Made by a program: the position numbers and the translations under genes. The notes under the pieces are model-generated. The model did not search any database and was not told the DNA's origin. It saw only the letters and a list, made by a program, of their open reading frames with translations. Shown piece after piece: positions 8,230-16,879 of a stretch of DNA of 64,000 nt. This DNA comes from Azospirillum sp. TSO35-2 (lineage in GTDB: Bacteria > Pseudomonadota > Alphaproteobacteria > Azospirillales > Azospirillaceae): the NCBI RefSeq assembly GCF_003116095.1, contig NZ_LGRA01000021.1:552226-616225 (forward strand). Reading direction: 5' to 3'. How positions within the stretch are numbered: the stretch's first letter is position 1; each line of letters begins with the position of its first letter.

Positions 8230-11200
8230 TTGTCCGATCCCGTTGCCGAGCTGGTCCGCGCGCCGTCGCGCTCGTCCGACGAGGCTCGGCTTTATCGCCT
8301 GCAATTCCTGGCGTCGATGACGCTGGTGTCGGCGCTCGTGCTTGGACTGGGCTTCTATTTCGTCTGGCAGCACTGGGCCGATTTCGAGCACGACCTGCAG
8401 CAGAGCGAGGCGCGCTCCATCCAGGAGCAGCATCAGGCGCTGGTGCAGGAGGTGGAGAACGCCCAGTCCTACCTCGCCTACATGCGGTCGCGCGTCGAAC
8501 CGCTGCTGAAGGAGGAACTGCGCTCGCAGGTCGATGAGGCCTATTCCATCGCCCGCTCGGTGCATGAGCGGGAGAAGGACATCCTGCCCGACGCGTCGGT
8601 GAAGGAATCGATCAAGGAGACGCTGCGGCCGCTGCGCTTCTCCGCCGGGCGCGGCTATTACTTCATCAACGACCTGAACGGCGTGTCCGTGCTGATGCCG
8701 GTCGAGCCGGAGCGGGAAGGGACCTCGAACCTCGCCGGTCCCGATCCGCAGCGGGCCGAGGTGGTGCGCGAACTGATGCGGGCGGCGCAGGACCCGACGG
8801 CGCGCGGCTTCGCCCGCTACCGTTGGCGGATGCCCGACGACCCGACGCACGTCGTCGACAAGCTGGCCTTCGTCCGCCGCTTCGAACCCTTCGACTGGCT
8901 GATCGGCGCCAGCGATTCGCTGGAGGCGGCGGAGGCCAAGCTGCAGCGTGAATCGCTGGAACGGCTGCGCGCGTTCCGCTTCGGCGAAACCGGCTACATC
9001 GGCGTGCTGCGCCAGGACGGGCAGGTGCTGCTGTCGCCCACCGCCCCCGCGTCGGAGGGGATGAACGCCCACAGCCTGCCGTGGAAGACCGAACGCGACC
9101 TGCTCACCCGGCTGCTGGAACTCGGGCGGCAGGGCGGCGGCGAACTGCGCTACGACTGGATCCACCCGGTCACCGCGCGGCCGACGCCGAAGATGGCCTA
9201 TGTGTCGGCGCCCACCGTCTGGGGCTGGATCCTGATCGCCGGCTTCTACGTCGACGATGTCGGCCGGGAGATGGAGGAGCGCCGGGCGGAGATCGGCCGT
9301 GGCGTCAACCAGCGGGTCTGGACCACGGTGGCGGTGCTGGGCGTCGCGCTGGCGGCGTCGGTCGGCGTGTCGTGGCTGGTCACCGGCTGGATCCGCCGCA
9401 TTGTCGGCAGCTATCAACTGCGGATGCGGCGCAGCGACACCATGCTGCGCGAACGGGCCCGCCAGCTCTACCTCGCGAATTTCTTCGTCGACCATGTCTC
9501 CGAAATCGTCGTGCTGGCCGACGCGCAGCTCAACATCGCCTACATCAACCCCTTCGGATGCCGGGCGCTGGGCGGCACGCTGGAGGATCTGGTGATGGGG
9601 CAGGCCACCCTGCTGGAGCGCTTCGCCGCCGACGGCGAGGGCGCGCCCGGCCATTACGAGACCGTCTATCACACGCCGGACGACCGCAGGCTGGAGCTGG
9701 AGGTCACCGCCAGTCGCATCGCCTATGAGGGGGAAGTCTATTACTCGGCGATCGCCCGCGACATCACCGAGCGCAAGCGGGCGGAATGGCAGCTGCGGCT
9801 GTCGGCCAAGGTGTTCGACAACGCCGCCGAGGGCATGTTCGTCAGTGGCGAAGACAAGCGGATCGTCGCCGCCAACGACGCCTTCGCCCGCATCACCGGT
9901 TACGGCCGGGACGAGGTGCTGGGGCGCAGCCCGGAGTTCCTGCGGTCCGACCGCAACCCGCCCGGCTTCTACGAAGAGCTGTGGGCGCAACTGCGCGCCG
10001 ATGGCCATTGGGCCGGCGAAATCTGGAGCACCCGCAAGAGCGGCGAGGTGTTCCCGGAATGGCTGAGCGTCAAGGTGGTGACGAACGAGGACGGGGCGGT
10101 CGTCAACTACATCGCCGCCTTCACCGACATCACCGAAACCCGCGCGCAGGAGGAACGCATCCGCCATCTGGCGCAGTACGACTTCCTGACCGACCTGCCC
10201 AACCGCTTCCTGCTGCGCGACCGGCTGGAACGGGCGATGCTGGCCGCCGGGCGTCACGGCACCAGGGTCGGGCTGCTGTTCGTCGACCTCGACCGCTTCA
10301 AGACCATCAACGACAGCCTGGGCCACGAGGTCGGCGACGGGCTGCTGCGCGAGGTCGGGACCCGGCTGCTCGCCACCGTCCGGGCCAGCGACACCGTCAG
10401 CCGCCAGGGCGGCGACGAGTTCATCATCCTGATCAGCGACATGGACGATCCGGATTCGGCCGGCACCGTGGCGCGCAAGGTGCTGCGCGCGCTGTCCGAC
10501 GCCTATCTGATCGACGGGCACGAGCTGCAGGTCACGCCGTCGATCGGCATCGCCATCTACCCCGACGACGGCACCGGCATCGACGCGCTGCTGAAGAACG
10601 CCGACATGGCGATGTACGCCGCCAAGGAGGCCGGGCGCGCCACCTACCGCTTCTTCACGCCCGAGCTGAACCGCCGCGCCTCAGACCGCATGTGGACCGA
10701 GAACAACCTGCGCCGGGCGCTGGCCAACAACGAGCTGGAGCTGCATTTCCAGCCGCAGTTCTCGGTCGACGGCCGCCGCCTGATCGGGGCGGAGGCGCTG
10801 GTCCGCTGGCGCCAGCCCGACGGCAGCCTGATCATGCCCGGCCAGTTCATCCCGGTCGCCGAGGACACCGGCCTGATCCTGCCGCTCGGCGACTGGGTGC
10901 TGGGCGAGGCCTGCCGCCGCGCGGCGGAGTTGCTGCGCCATCAGGATCTGGTGATCGCCATCAACCTGTCGGCGGTGCAGGTGCGCCGCCCCGGGCTGGC
11001 GGAGCGGGTGGCCGGCTGGCTGTCGGCCTACAACATTCCTCCGTCGGCGCTGGAGCTGGAGGTGACGGAAAGCGTGCTGATGGACGATTCCGACGTGGTC
11101 AGCGACACCTTCGCGCAACTGCGCGAGATGGGGGTGCCGCTGGCGATCGACGATTTCGGCACCGGCTATTCGTCGCTGGCCTACCTGAAGCGCTTCCGCG

Positions 11201-11487
11201 TCGACAAGCTGAAGATCGACCGCAGCTTCGTCAGCGAACTGCGCGACGGCAACCCCGACAGCGGCGCCATCGCCGAGGCGATCATCGGCATGGCGCGCTC
11301 CCTGCGCATGCAGACGCTGGCCGAGGGGGTGGAGACGGAGGAGCAGTTCCGCTGCCTCGCCGAACTGGGCTGCGAGCAGCTCCAGGGCTATCTGCTGGGC
11401 CGGCCGATGCCGTTCGACGACTTCCTCGCCTTCGCCCGGCGCAGCGATCTCGCCCCGGAAGCGCCGGTGGCGGAGGCGGTGGAGTGA
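8230..11487 (+). CDS. Membrane sensor with Cache, two PAS, GGDEF and EAL domains (c-di-GMP turnover)
   Basis: 1085 aa. A membrane helix (about 26-48) and a second (about 364-389) bracket a large periplasmic double-Cache region with GYYFINDLNG and GYIGVLRQDG repeats. Two PAS domains follow (about 410-660). The GGDEF motif is intact at residues 727-731 and is preceded by RASD, an inhibitory I-site at the standard distance. The EAL domain is intact: EAL at 855-857, then NLSAVQ, ELEVTES, DDFGTGYSSLAYL and AEGVETEEQ. Both synthase and phosphodiesterase activity are possible; the net direction cannot be told. The start is TTG with GGAGGA upstream; no better start exists before the first helix. Confidence 0.93.
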   Translation: MSDPVAELVRAPSRSSDEARLYRLQFLASMTLVSALVLGLGFYFVWQHWADFEHDLQQSEARSIQEQHQALVQEVENAQSYLAYMRSRVEPLLKEELRSQVDEAYSIARSVHEREKDILPDASVKESIKETLRPLRFSAGRGYYFINDLNGVSVLMPVEPEREGTSNLAGPDPQRAEVVRELMRAAQDPTARGFARYRWRMPDDPTHVVDKLAFVRRFEPFDWLIGASDSLEAAEAKLQRESLERLRAFRFGETGYIGVLRQDGQVLLSPTAPASEGMNAHSLPWKTERDLLTRLLELGRQGGGELRYDWIHPVTARPTPKMAYVSAPTVWGWILIAGFYVDDVGREMEERRAEIGRGVNQRVWTTVAVLGVALAASVGVSWLVTGWIRRIVGSYQLRMRRSDTMLRERARQLYLANFFVDHVSEIVVLADAQLNIAYINPFGCRALGGTLEDLVMGQATLLERFAADGEGAPGHYETVYHTPDDRRLELEVTASRIAYEGEVYYSAIARDITERKRAEWQLRLSAKVFDNAAEGMFVSGEDKRIVAANDAFARITGYGRDEVLGRSPEFLRSDRNPPGFYEELWAQLRADGHWAGEIWSTRKSGEVFPEWLSVKVVTNEDGAVVNYIAAFTDITETRAQEERIRHLAQYDFLTDLPNRFLLRDRLERAMLAAGRHGTRVGLLFVDLDRFKTINDSLGHEVGDGLLREVGTRLLATVRASDTVSRQGGDEFIILISDMDDPDSAGTVARKVLRALSDAYLIDGHELQVTPSIGIAIYPDDGTGIDALLKNADMAMYAAKEAGRATYRFFTPELNRRASDRMWTENNLRRALANNELELHFQPQFSVDGRRLIGAEALVRWRQPDGSLIMPGQFIPVAEDTGLILPLGDWVLGEACRRAAELLRHQDLVIAINLSAVQVRRPGLAERVAGWLSAYNIPPSALELEVTESVLMDDSDVVSDTFAQLREMGVPLAIDDFGTGYSSLAYLKRFRVDKLKIDRSFVSELRDGNPDSGAIAEAIIGMARSLRMQTLAEGVETEEQFRCLAELGCEQLQGYLLGRPMPFDDFLAFARRSDLAPEAPVAEAVE

Positions 11488-11494
11488 CGGCGGT

Positions 11495-12256
11495 TCACCC
11501 GTAGCGCAGCAGGCGGGTGCCGTTTGCCTTCAGCCAAGCGCGGGGCAGCTCGACGTTCGGGTTCAGGCCGGCGGTCAGGCTGGCGCACAGCGCCCAGAAG
11601 CGCGCGGAGTGGTTCATCTCGCGCAGGTGCGCCACCTCGTGGCCGACGACATAGTCCAGCACCGGCTCCGGCGTCAGGATCAGTCGCCAGGAAAAGGACA
11701 GCCGGCCGGTGGACGAACAGCTTCCCCAGCGGCTCTTGGTGTCGCGGATGGTGACGGCGGCGACGCGGGCGCCGATGCCGGCCGCCTTGACCCGCGCCCG
11801 GGTCGACAGCTCGCGCCGGGCCTCGGCGACCAGGAAGTCGCGGACGCGTCGCCCCAGATGCTCGGCCTGGCCGCCGACCAGCAGGGCGCCCTCCTCGATC
11901 CGGGTCGGGCCGCGCAGGGCCGGGTCGTGGCGGATGACGTGATCGACCCCGAGATAGGGCACGGCGGCGCCGTCGGCGAAGGGCAGGGACGGCGGCATCG
12001 CCGCCAGCCGCGCCCGCAGCCAGCCGTCGTGCCGTCCGACGAACTGGCGGGCGTCGCTTTCCGACACCCCGACCGGGATCACCACCTGCACCAGCCCGCG
12101 GCCGGCGTCGACGCGCAGGGTCATGCGGGTGGCGCGCGCGCTCTCCTTCAGCTCCAGCGGCATCGGCAGGCCGCAGATCTCCAGCGCCCGCGGCGGCTGC
12201 GGCGGCCGGGCGGCGGATCGTTTGCGGCGGAGGGGGGAGGGGCGGCGCTGCACCAT
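11495..12256 (-). CDS. YgjP-like (DUF45) metal-dependent hydrolase
   Basis: 253 aa. The C-terminal half carries the zincin-type motif HEVAHLREMNHSARFW (HExxH plus a downstream His) preceded by TKSRWGSCSSTGRLSFSWRL, the signature of the YgjP/DUF45 family. The N-terminus (about 35 residues) is Arg/Pro-rich and variable. Family members have been called SprT-like metallopeptidases; the physiological substrate is unknown. It converges with the GGDEF-EAL gene (7 bp apart) and is probably monocistronic. Confidence 0.9.
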   Translation of the reverse strand: MVQRRPSPLRRKRSAARPPQPPRALEICGLPMPLELKESARATRMTLRVDAGRGLVQVVIPVGVSESDARQFVGRHDGWLRARLAAMPPSLPFADGAAVPYLGVDHVIRHDPALRGPTRIEEGALLVGGQAEHLGRRVRDFLVAEARRELSTRARVKAAGIGARVAAVTIRDTKSRWGSCSSTGRLSFSWRLILTPEPVLDYVVGHEVAHLREMNHSARFWALCASLTAGLNPNVELPRAWLKANGTRLLRYG

Positions 12257-12407
12257 GGCGTCTTATAGCGCGGGCGCCGGCGGATGCAAAACCATCCTCG
12301 GCCCGGTCCCCAGCCAAGCCCCAAAATGGAAGCCTCAAGCGCAGCCTCGGCTTAAAGGATTACGGCGTTCGAACGAACCTATCCCTTGGGGTCGACTGAG
12401 GTCACAT

Positions 12408-12436
12408 TTGACACGATCGATGGGAGCACAAGATAA
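12408..12436 (+). promoter_or_regulatory. Putative sigma-70 promoter of the hybrid kinase gene
   Basis: TTGACA at 12408-12413 and AGATAA at 12431-12436 are separated by 17 bp. The -35 is a perfect consensus and the -10 is fair. It is 75 bp upstream of the kinase start at 12511 in an otherwise non-coding, less GC-rich stretch. Confidence 0.5.
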
Positions 12437-12510
12437 AGCAGTGGTAACGCGGTGGTCGTCGCGCCACCGTTCCAAACGGTTTTCCCCGCAGATTTGCCGA
12501 GTGCACGCCC

Positions 12511-14142
12511 ATGCTCTCCAACGACAATCACACGCCCACACGCGAGGATTGGCTGGACGCCCTGTTGTCGGCCAACGGTGCCCCGCACGCCTTGCTGGAC
12601 GGCGATGGGCGGTTGCGGGTGGCGAACCGGGCCTTTGCCGACGCCTTCGGCCTGCCGCCCGGCGCGGTGGAGGGGCGGACCCCGGCCGAGGCCGGCCTGC
12701 CGGCCGCCATCGCGGGCGAGGTCGAGGCGCTGCGGCGCCAAGTGATGGCGACGGGCGCACCGGCCACGGCGGCCGGACTGCTGCCGGCGGCCGGGGAGGC
12801 AAGCGGCGGCGGCTTGGCGGCGCTGGTGCCGGTGCGCGGCGCCGATGGCACGGTGCGGGCGGTGGCGCTGATCGGCGGCGCCGGCGCGGCCGAACTGGCG
12901 CGGGCGCGGGAGGAGGTGGCGCAGGCGCGCGCCGACGCCGAACGGGCCCGCACCGCCAAGGGCAAGTTCCTGTCGGCGGCCAGCCACGACCTGCGCCAGC
13001 CCTTCCAGGCGATGCACCTGTTCCACCACCTGTTGAGCGGGCGGCTGACCGACCCCACCTCCATTGATCTGGCCGACAAGCTGGAGCAGTCGATCATCGG
13101 CGGCGAGACGCTGCTGCGCGCCCTGCTGGACGTGTCGGCGCTGGAGGCCGGGCTGGTCACGCCCAAGCCGCAGACCTTCCCGATCGACGAACTGCTGGCC
13201 AAGCTGCTGGAGGGTTTCGCGCCGGAGGCCGAGGGTAAGGGCCTGCGTTTCAACGTCCACCCGCTCGACGCGCAGGTGACCAGCGACCCGGTGCTGCTGG
13301 AACGGCTGCTGCGGCCGATCCTGGCCAACGCCGTGCGCTACACGCTGAAGGGCGGCATCCTGCTGGCGGCGCGGCGCCGCGGCGCCAACCTCAGGATCGA
13401 GGTGTGGGATACCGGCGTCGGCATCGACCCGTCGCAGCACGCCGCGATCTTCGAGGACTTCCACCAGCTCGGCAACCCGGGGCGCGACCGCAAGCAGGGG
13501 CTCGGCCTCGGGCTGGCCATCGCGCGGCGGCTGGGGCAGGTGCTGGGGCATCCGATCACGGTGCGCTCGAAGCCGGGCAAGGGCTCCGTCTTCGCGGTCG
13601 ATGTGCCGCTGGCCGACCGCGCCCGCGACGGCTCTGACGACGGGGTCGGCGAGGGCCGTGGCGAGGCGTCCGGCGCCGCCGGGTCCGAAGCGGCCGCTGG
13701 TTCCGGTGCGCCGGTGCGGGCCGGCACCGTCCTGGTGATCGAGGACGACGCGATGCAGCTGGAGGGAATCGGCCTGCTGCTGCGCGACTGGGGCTATGCG
13801 GTGATCCCGGCCCGCGGCATCCGCGAGGCCTGCGCCGAGCTGGAGCAGACCGCCGCCGCCCCCGACCTCGTGCTGTCCGACCTGCGGCTGTCGGGGCCGG
13901 AGAGCGGCATCGACGCCATCCAGGCGGTGCGTGCCCGCTGCGGCCGGCGGGTGCCCGGTGTCATCGTCACCGGCGACACCGATCCCGACCGGCTGCGCAG
14001 CGTCGGCCGCTCGGGTTTCCGGCTGGTCCACAAGCCCTGCGACCCGGTCATGCTGAAGGCGCTGCTGAGCCGCGCGCTTGCCGCCGGGCGACCGCCCGAA
14101 CTTGCCGGCCGGCGACCGCTCGACACCGCCGGCCGGCGATAG
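12511..14142 (+). CDS. Soluble hybrid histidine kinase: PAS, HisKA, HATPase, receiver
   Basis: 543 aa with no membrane segment. A small PAS domain (about 20-125) is followed by a coiled coil and the dimerisation helix AASHDLRQPFQAMHLFHHLL with phosphorylatable His159. The ATPase domain shows DTGVGID and GLGLGLAIARRL. A linker rich in Gly/Ala/Glu leads to a receiver domain (about 405-525) with IEDD and phospho-acceptor Asp457 in LSDLRLSGPESG. The SHDLRQP variant is shared with the kinases at 47742 and 49484, so the three belong to one family. The ATG at 12511 has only a weak ribosome-binding site. The signal and output partner are unknown. Confidence 0.92.
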   Translation: MLSNDNHTPTREDWLDALLSANGAPHALLDGDGRLRVANRAFADAFGLPPGAVEGRTPAEAGLPAAIAGEVEALRRQVMATGAPATAAGLLPAAGEASGGGLAALVPVRGADGTVRAVALIGGAGAAELARAREEVAQARADAERARTAKGKFLSAASHDLRQPFQAMHLFHHLLSGRLTDPTSIDLADKLEQSIIGGETLLRALLDVSALEAGLVTPKPQTFPIDELLAKLLEGFAPEAEGKGLRFNVHPLDAQVTSDPVLLERLLRPILANAVRYTLKGGILLAARRRGANLRIEVWDTGVGIDPSQHAAIFEDFHQLGNPGRDRKQGLGLGLAIARRLGQVLGHPITVRSKPGKGSVFAVDVPLADRARDGSDDGVGEGRGEASGAAGSEAAAGSGAPVRAGTVLVIEDDAMQLEGIGLLLRDWGYAVIPARGIREACAELEQTAAAPDLVLSDLRLSGPESGIDAIQAVRARCGRRVPGVIVTGDTDPDRLRSVGRSGFRLVHKPCDPVMLKALLSRALAAGRPPELAGRRPLDTAGRR

Positions 14143-14259
14143 ACTTTCCACGTTGCGAACTTGCGGAACCGCGTCTTGACAGACCCCCGTATGCGCGCTC
14201 AAGGTGACGATTAGCGCAACCAAACAGTTTCGAAAGAGATCATCCGAACATCAGGCGTT

Positions 14260-14285
14260 TTCGCACGTCTTCGCATGCCTTCGCA
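14260..14285 (+). promoter_or_regulatory. Three 10-bp-phased direct repeats TTCGCA upstream of ugpB
   Basis: TTCGCA occurs at 14260, 14270 and 14280, an exact 10-bp period, about 110-135 bp before the ugpB start. Helically phased direct repeats like this are typical of winged-helix response-regulator sites. A TTGACA hexamer sits further upstream at 14176-14181. Confidence 0.5.
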
Positions 14286-14393
14286 CAGCGGCGTATGCGC
14301 GTGCCACCAAAACTTCACGAAAGCGTCGCGGGACGGCAACCCGTTGCCCTCATGACAACCGCGCACCACACCGGGACCAGGGAGACCCACCGC

Positions 14394-15749
14394 ATGTTGA
14401 CCCGCCGCAAGCTTGCCCTCCTGACGGGCGCCGCCACCGCGACCGCCTTGCTGTTCGCCGCCGCCCTGCCGGGCGCCGCATCGGCGCAGCAGAAGACGGT
14501 CGTCGATTTCTGGCACGGCCTGCCGCAGCCGCTGGGCGGCCAGCTGGAGCAGATCGTCAAGGACTTCAACGACAGCCAGTCGGCGGTCCAGGTCAACGCC
14601 TCCTACAAGGGCAGCTATCCGGAGACGATGCAGGCGGCCATCGCCGCCTTCCGCGCCGGCAACGCGCCGCACATCGTGCAGATGTTCGAGGTCGGCACCG
14701 CCACCATGATGGCCGCCGGCCCGGCGGTGAAGCCGGTCTACCAGCTGATGCAGGAGACGGGGGCATCCTTCAACCCCGACGCCTACATCCCGGCGGTGAA
14801 GGGCTATTACTCGTCCAAGGACGGCAAGATGATGGCGCTGCCGTTCAACAGCTCCACCACCATCATGTTCTACAACAAGGACGCTTTCCAGAAGGCCGGC
14901 CTCGATCCCAACAAGCCGCCGGCGACCTGGCCGGAGATGATCGAAGCGGCGAAGAAGCTGAAGGCGTCGGGCTCCACCTGCCCGCTGACCACCTCCTGGC
15001 CGGTGTGGGCGCAGTTCGAGCAGCTGGGCGCCATCCACAACACGCCCTTCGCCACCCAGCAGAACGGCTTCGGCGGCCTGAAGGCCGAGCTGAAGATCAA
15101 TTCCCCGCTCTACGTCAAGCATGTCCAGACGCTGATCGACATGCAGAAGGACGGGCTGTTCAAGTATGGCGGCCGCGACAACAAGCCGGACGCCCTGTTC
15201 CCGTCGGGCGAATGCGCGATGATCCACGCCTCATCGGGCCTGCGCAGCCGTATCCTGAAGGAGGCGAATTTCGCCTGGGGTGCCGCCCCGCTGCCCTACT
15301 GGCCGGAATTCGCCAAGGATGGCCCGAAGAACAGCATCATCGGCGGCGCCGCCTTCTGGGTGATGACCTCGCCGAAGCGGACGCCGGCGGAATACAAGGC
15401 GGTGTCGCAGTTCTTCACCTACCTTGCCAAGCCGGAGGTCGATGCCAAGTGGCACATGGACACCGGTTATGTCCCGGTGACGATGAAGGGCTTCGAGCTG
15501 ACCAAGGCTCAGGGCTATTACGAGAAGAACCCCGGTGCCGACGTCCCGGCCGCCCAGCTGACCCGCACGCCGACCACCGAGAACAGCATGGGCCTGCGGC
15601 TGGGCAACCTGCCGGAAATCCGCAACATCATCCAGGAAGAGCTGGAAAAGGCCTTCCAGGGCCAGCAGGACGCCCGCCAAGCTCTCGACGCCTCGATCAA
15701 GCGCGGCAATGCCGTGCTCCGCAACTTCGAGCGGGCCAACAAGGGCTGA
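14394..15749 (+). CDS. ugpB: ABC importer periplasmic substrate-binding protein (UgpB-like)
   Basis: 451 aa. It has a signal peptide with a Tat-like twin arginine (MLTRRKLALLTGAATATALL, cleavage after GAASA). The mature part is a family 1 extracellular solute-binding protein: VVDFWHGLPQPLGGQLEQIV, PFNSSTTIMFYNKDAFQKAG, KTPxxW-like PPATWPEMIEAAKKLK, and the C-terminal GYVPVTMKGFEL. The wording closely follows UgpB proteins that bind sn-glycerol-3-phosphate or its diesters. The ATG at 14394 follows CAGGGAGACCCACCGC. First gene of a ugpBAEC cluster; the ligand is inferred. Confidence 0.9.
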   Translation: MLTRRKLALLTGAATATALLFAAALPGAASAQQKTVVDFWHGLPQPLGGQLEQIVKDFNDSQSAVQVNASYKGSYPETMQAAIAAFRAGNAPHIVQMFEVGTATMMAAGPAVKPVYQLMQETGASFNPDAYIPAVKGYYSSKDGKMMALPFNSSTTIMFYNKDAFQKAGLDPNKPPATWPEMIEAAKKLKASGSTCPLTTSWPVWAQFEQLGAIHNTPFATQQNGFGGLKAELKINSPLYVKHVQTLIDMQKDGLFKYGGRDNKPDALFPSGECAMIHASSGLRSRILKEANFAWGAAPLPYWPEFAKDGPKNSIIGGAAFWVMTSPKRTPAEYKAVSQFFTYLAKPEVDAKWHMDTGYVPVTMKGFELTKAQGYYEKNPGADVPAAQLTRTPTTENSMGLRLGNLPEIRNIIQEELEKAFQGQQDARQALDASIKRGNAVLRNFERANKG

Positions 15750-15764
15750 TTTCGGTTGTAACCT

Positions 15765-15787
15765 CCCTCTCCCGTCCCGGGAGAGGG
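15765..15787. repeat. CCCTCTCCC/GGGAGAGGG palindrome after ugpB
   Basis: CCCTCTCCC (15765-15773) and GGGAGAGGG (15779-15787) form a 9-bp perfect stem 16 bp after the ugpB stop. The same arms return in the nested cassette at 15889-15971 and near 63428. It may attenuate transcription and set ugpB above ugpAEC. Confidence 0.75.
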
Positions 15788-15888
15788 ACGGGGCCCGCGA
15801 AGCGGGAAGGGTGAGGGGTGAGGCAAGGATCAAGGATCCATGTCCGGAATGCCCCTCACCCTCCCCAACGCTTCGCGGCGGGTCCCCT

Positions 15889-15971
15889 CCCTCTCCCGAG
15901 GCTCTCAGCGGATCTTCGATCCGCCTGACGCCGTCAGCACAAACAAAGTTTGTGCGAGAGGCGGGAGAGGG
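15889..15971. repeat. Nested palindromic cassette between ugpB and ugpA
   Basis: The outer arms CCCTCTCCCG (15889-15898) and CGGGAGAGGG (15962-15971) enclose two further perfect hairpins: GCGGATC-TTC-GATCCGC (15908-15924) and GCACAAAC-AAA-GTTTGTGC (15937-15955). It is an 83-bp cruciform-like unit resembling an intergenic mosaic repeat. It ends 23 bp before the ugpA start and contains no ORF of its own. Confidence 0.8.
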
Positions 15972-15994
15972 CATGAAAAGAGAAAGACCATCCT

Positions 15995-16879
15995 TTGCAG
16001 CGTCGCGTCACCTTCGACAGTCGGCTGTTGCCCTATCTGCTGCTTGCGCCGCAGGTGGCGGTGACGCTGGTGTTCTTCATCTGGCCGGCGGCCCAGGCGA
16101 TCTGGCAGTCGGTGCATCTTCAGGACGCCTTCGGCATCCGTAGCGAGTTCGTCTGGTTCGAGAATTTCACCTATGTGCTGAGCGATCCGAACTATCTCGA
16201 CACGTTGAAGACCACGGTGATCTTCAGCGTCGCGGTGACCGTGCTGGCGATGGGTGTGGCGCTGCTGCTGGCGGTGCTGGCCGATTCGAAGATCAAGGGC
16301 GCGCGGGTCTACAAGACGCTGCTGATCTGGCCCTACGCGTTGGCGCCCGCCGTGGCGGCGGTGCTGTGGATGTTCATCTTCAACCCCGACATCGGCTCGT
16401 TCGGCCGGGCGCTGCGGGCGTTTGGCTACGACTGGGACTACCGGCTGAACGGCGGGCAGGCGCTGGCGATGGTCATCCTGGCCGCCAGCTGGAAGCAGGT
16501 GTCCTACAACTTCATCTTCTTCCTGGCCGGCCTGCAGGCGATCCCGCGGTCGGTGATGGAGGCCGCCAGCATCGACGGCGCCGGACCGGCGCGGCGGTTC
16601 TGGACCATCACCTTCCCGCTGCTGTCGCCGACCACCTTCTTCCTGCTGGTGGTCGACATGGTCTACGCCTTCTTCGAAACCTTCGGCACCATCCACGCCC
16701 TGACCCAGGGCGGCCCCGGCAAGGCGACGGAGACGCTGATCTTCCGCGTCTACCAGGACGGCGTCGTCAACAACGACCTCGGCGGGTCGTCGGCCCAGTC
16801 GGTGATCCTGATGGTGATCGTCATCGCGCTGACCGCGGTGCAGTTCCGCTTCGTCGAGCGCAAGGTCCATTACGCATGA
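15995..16879 (+). CDS. ugpA: ABC importer permease UgpA-like
   Basis: 294 aa, six membrane helices. The family EAA loop reads MEAASIDGAGPARRFWTITFPLLSP, which contacts the ATPase. The N-terminal QRRVTFDSRLLPYLLLAPQ is typical of UgpA. The start must be TTG at 15995: an in-frame TGA lies at 15974 and no earlier ATG or GTG is in frame; AGAGAAAG sits about 10 nt upstream. The stop overlaps the ugpE start (ATGA). It pairs with UgpE to form the inner-membrane channel. Confidence 0.92.
   Translation: MQRRVTFDSRLLPYLLLAPQVAVTLVFFIWPAAQAIWQSVHLQDAFGIRSEFVWFENFTYVLSDPNYLDTLKTTVIFSVAVTVLAMGVALLLAVLADSKIKGARVYKTLLIWPYALAPAVAAVLWMFIFNPDIGSFGRALRAFGYDWDYRLNGGQALAMVILAASWKQVSYNFIFFLAGLQAIPRSVMEAASIDGAGPARRFWTITFPLLSPTTFFLLVVDMVYAFFETFGTIHALTQGGPGKATETLIFRVYQDGVVNNDLGGSSAQSVILMVIVIALTAVQFRFVERKVHYA

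Noticed and set aside
8086..10521. 811-aa minus-strand open frame
   Set aside because: Antisense shadow of the Cache-GGDEF-EAL gene; the composition is low-complexity and no motif is present.
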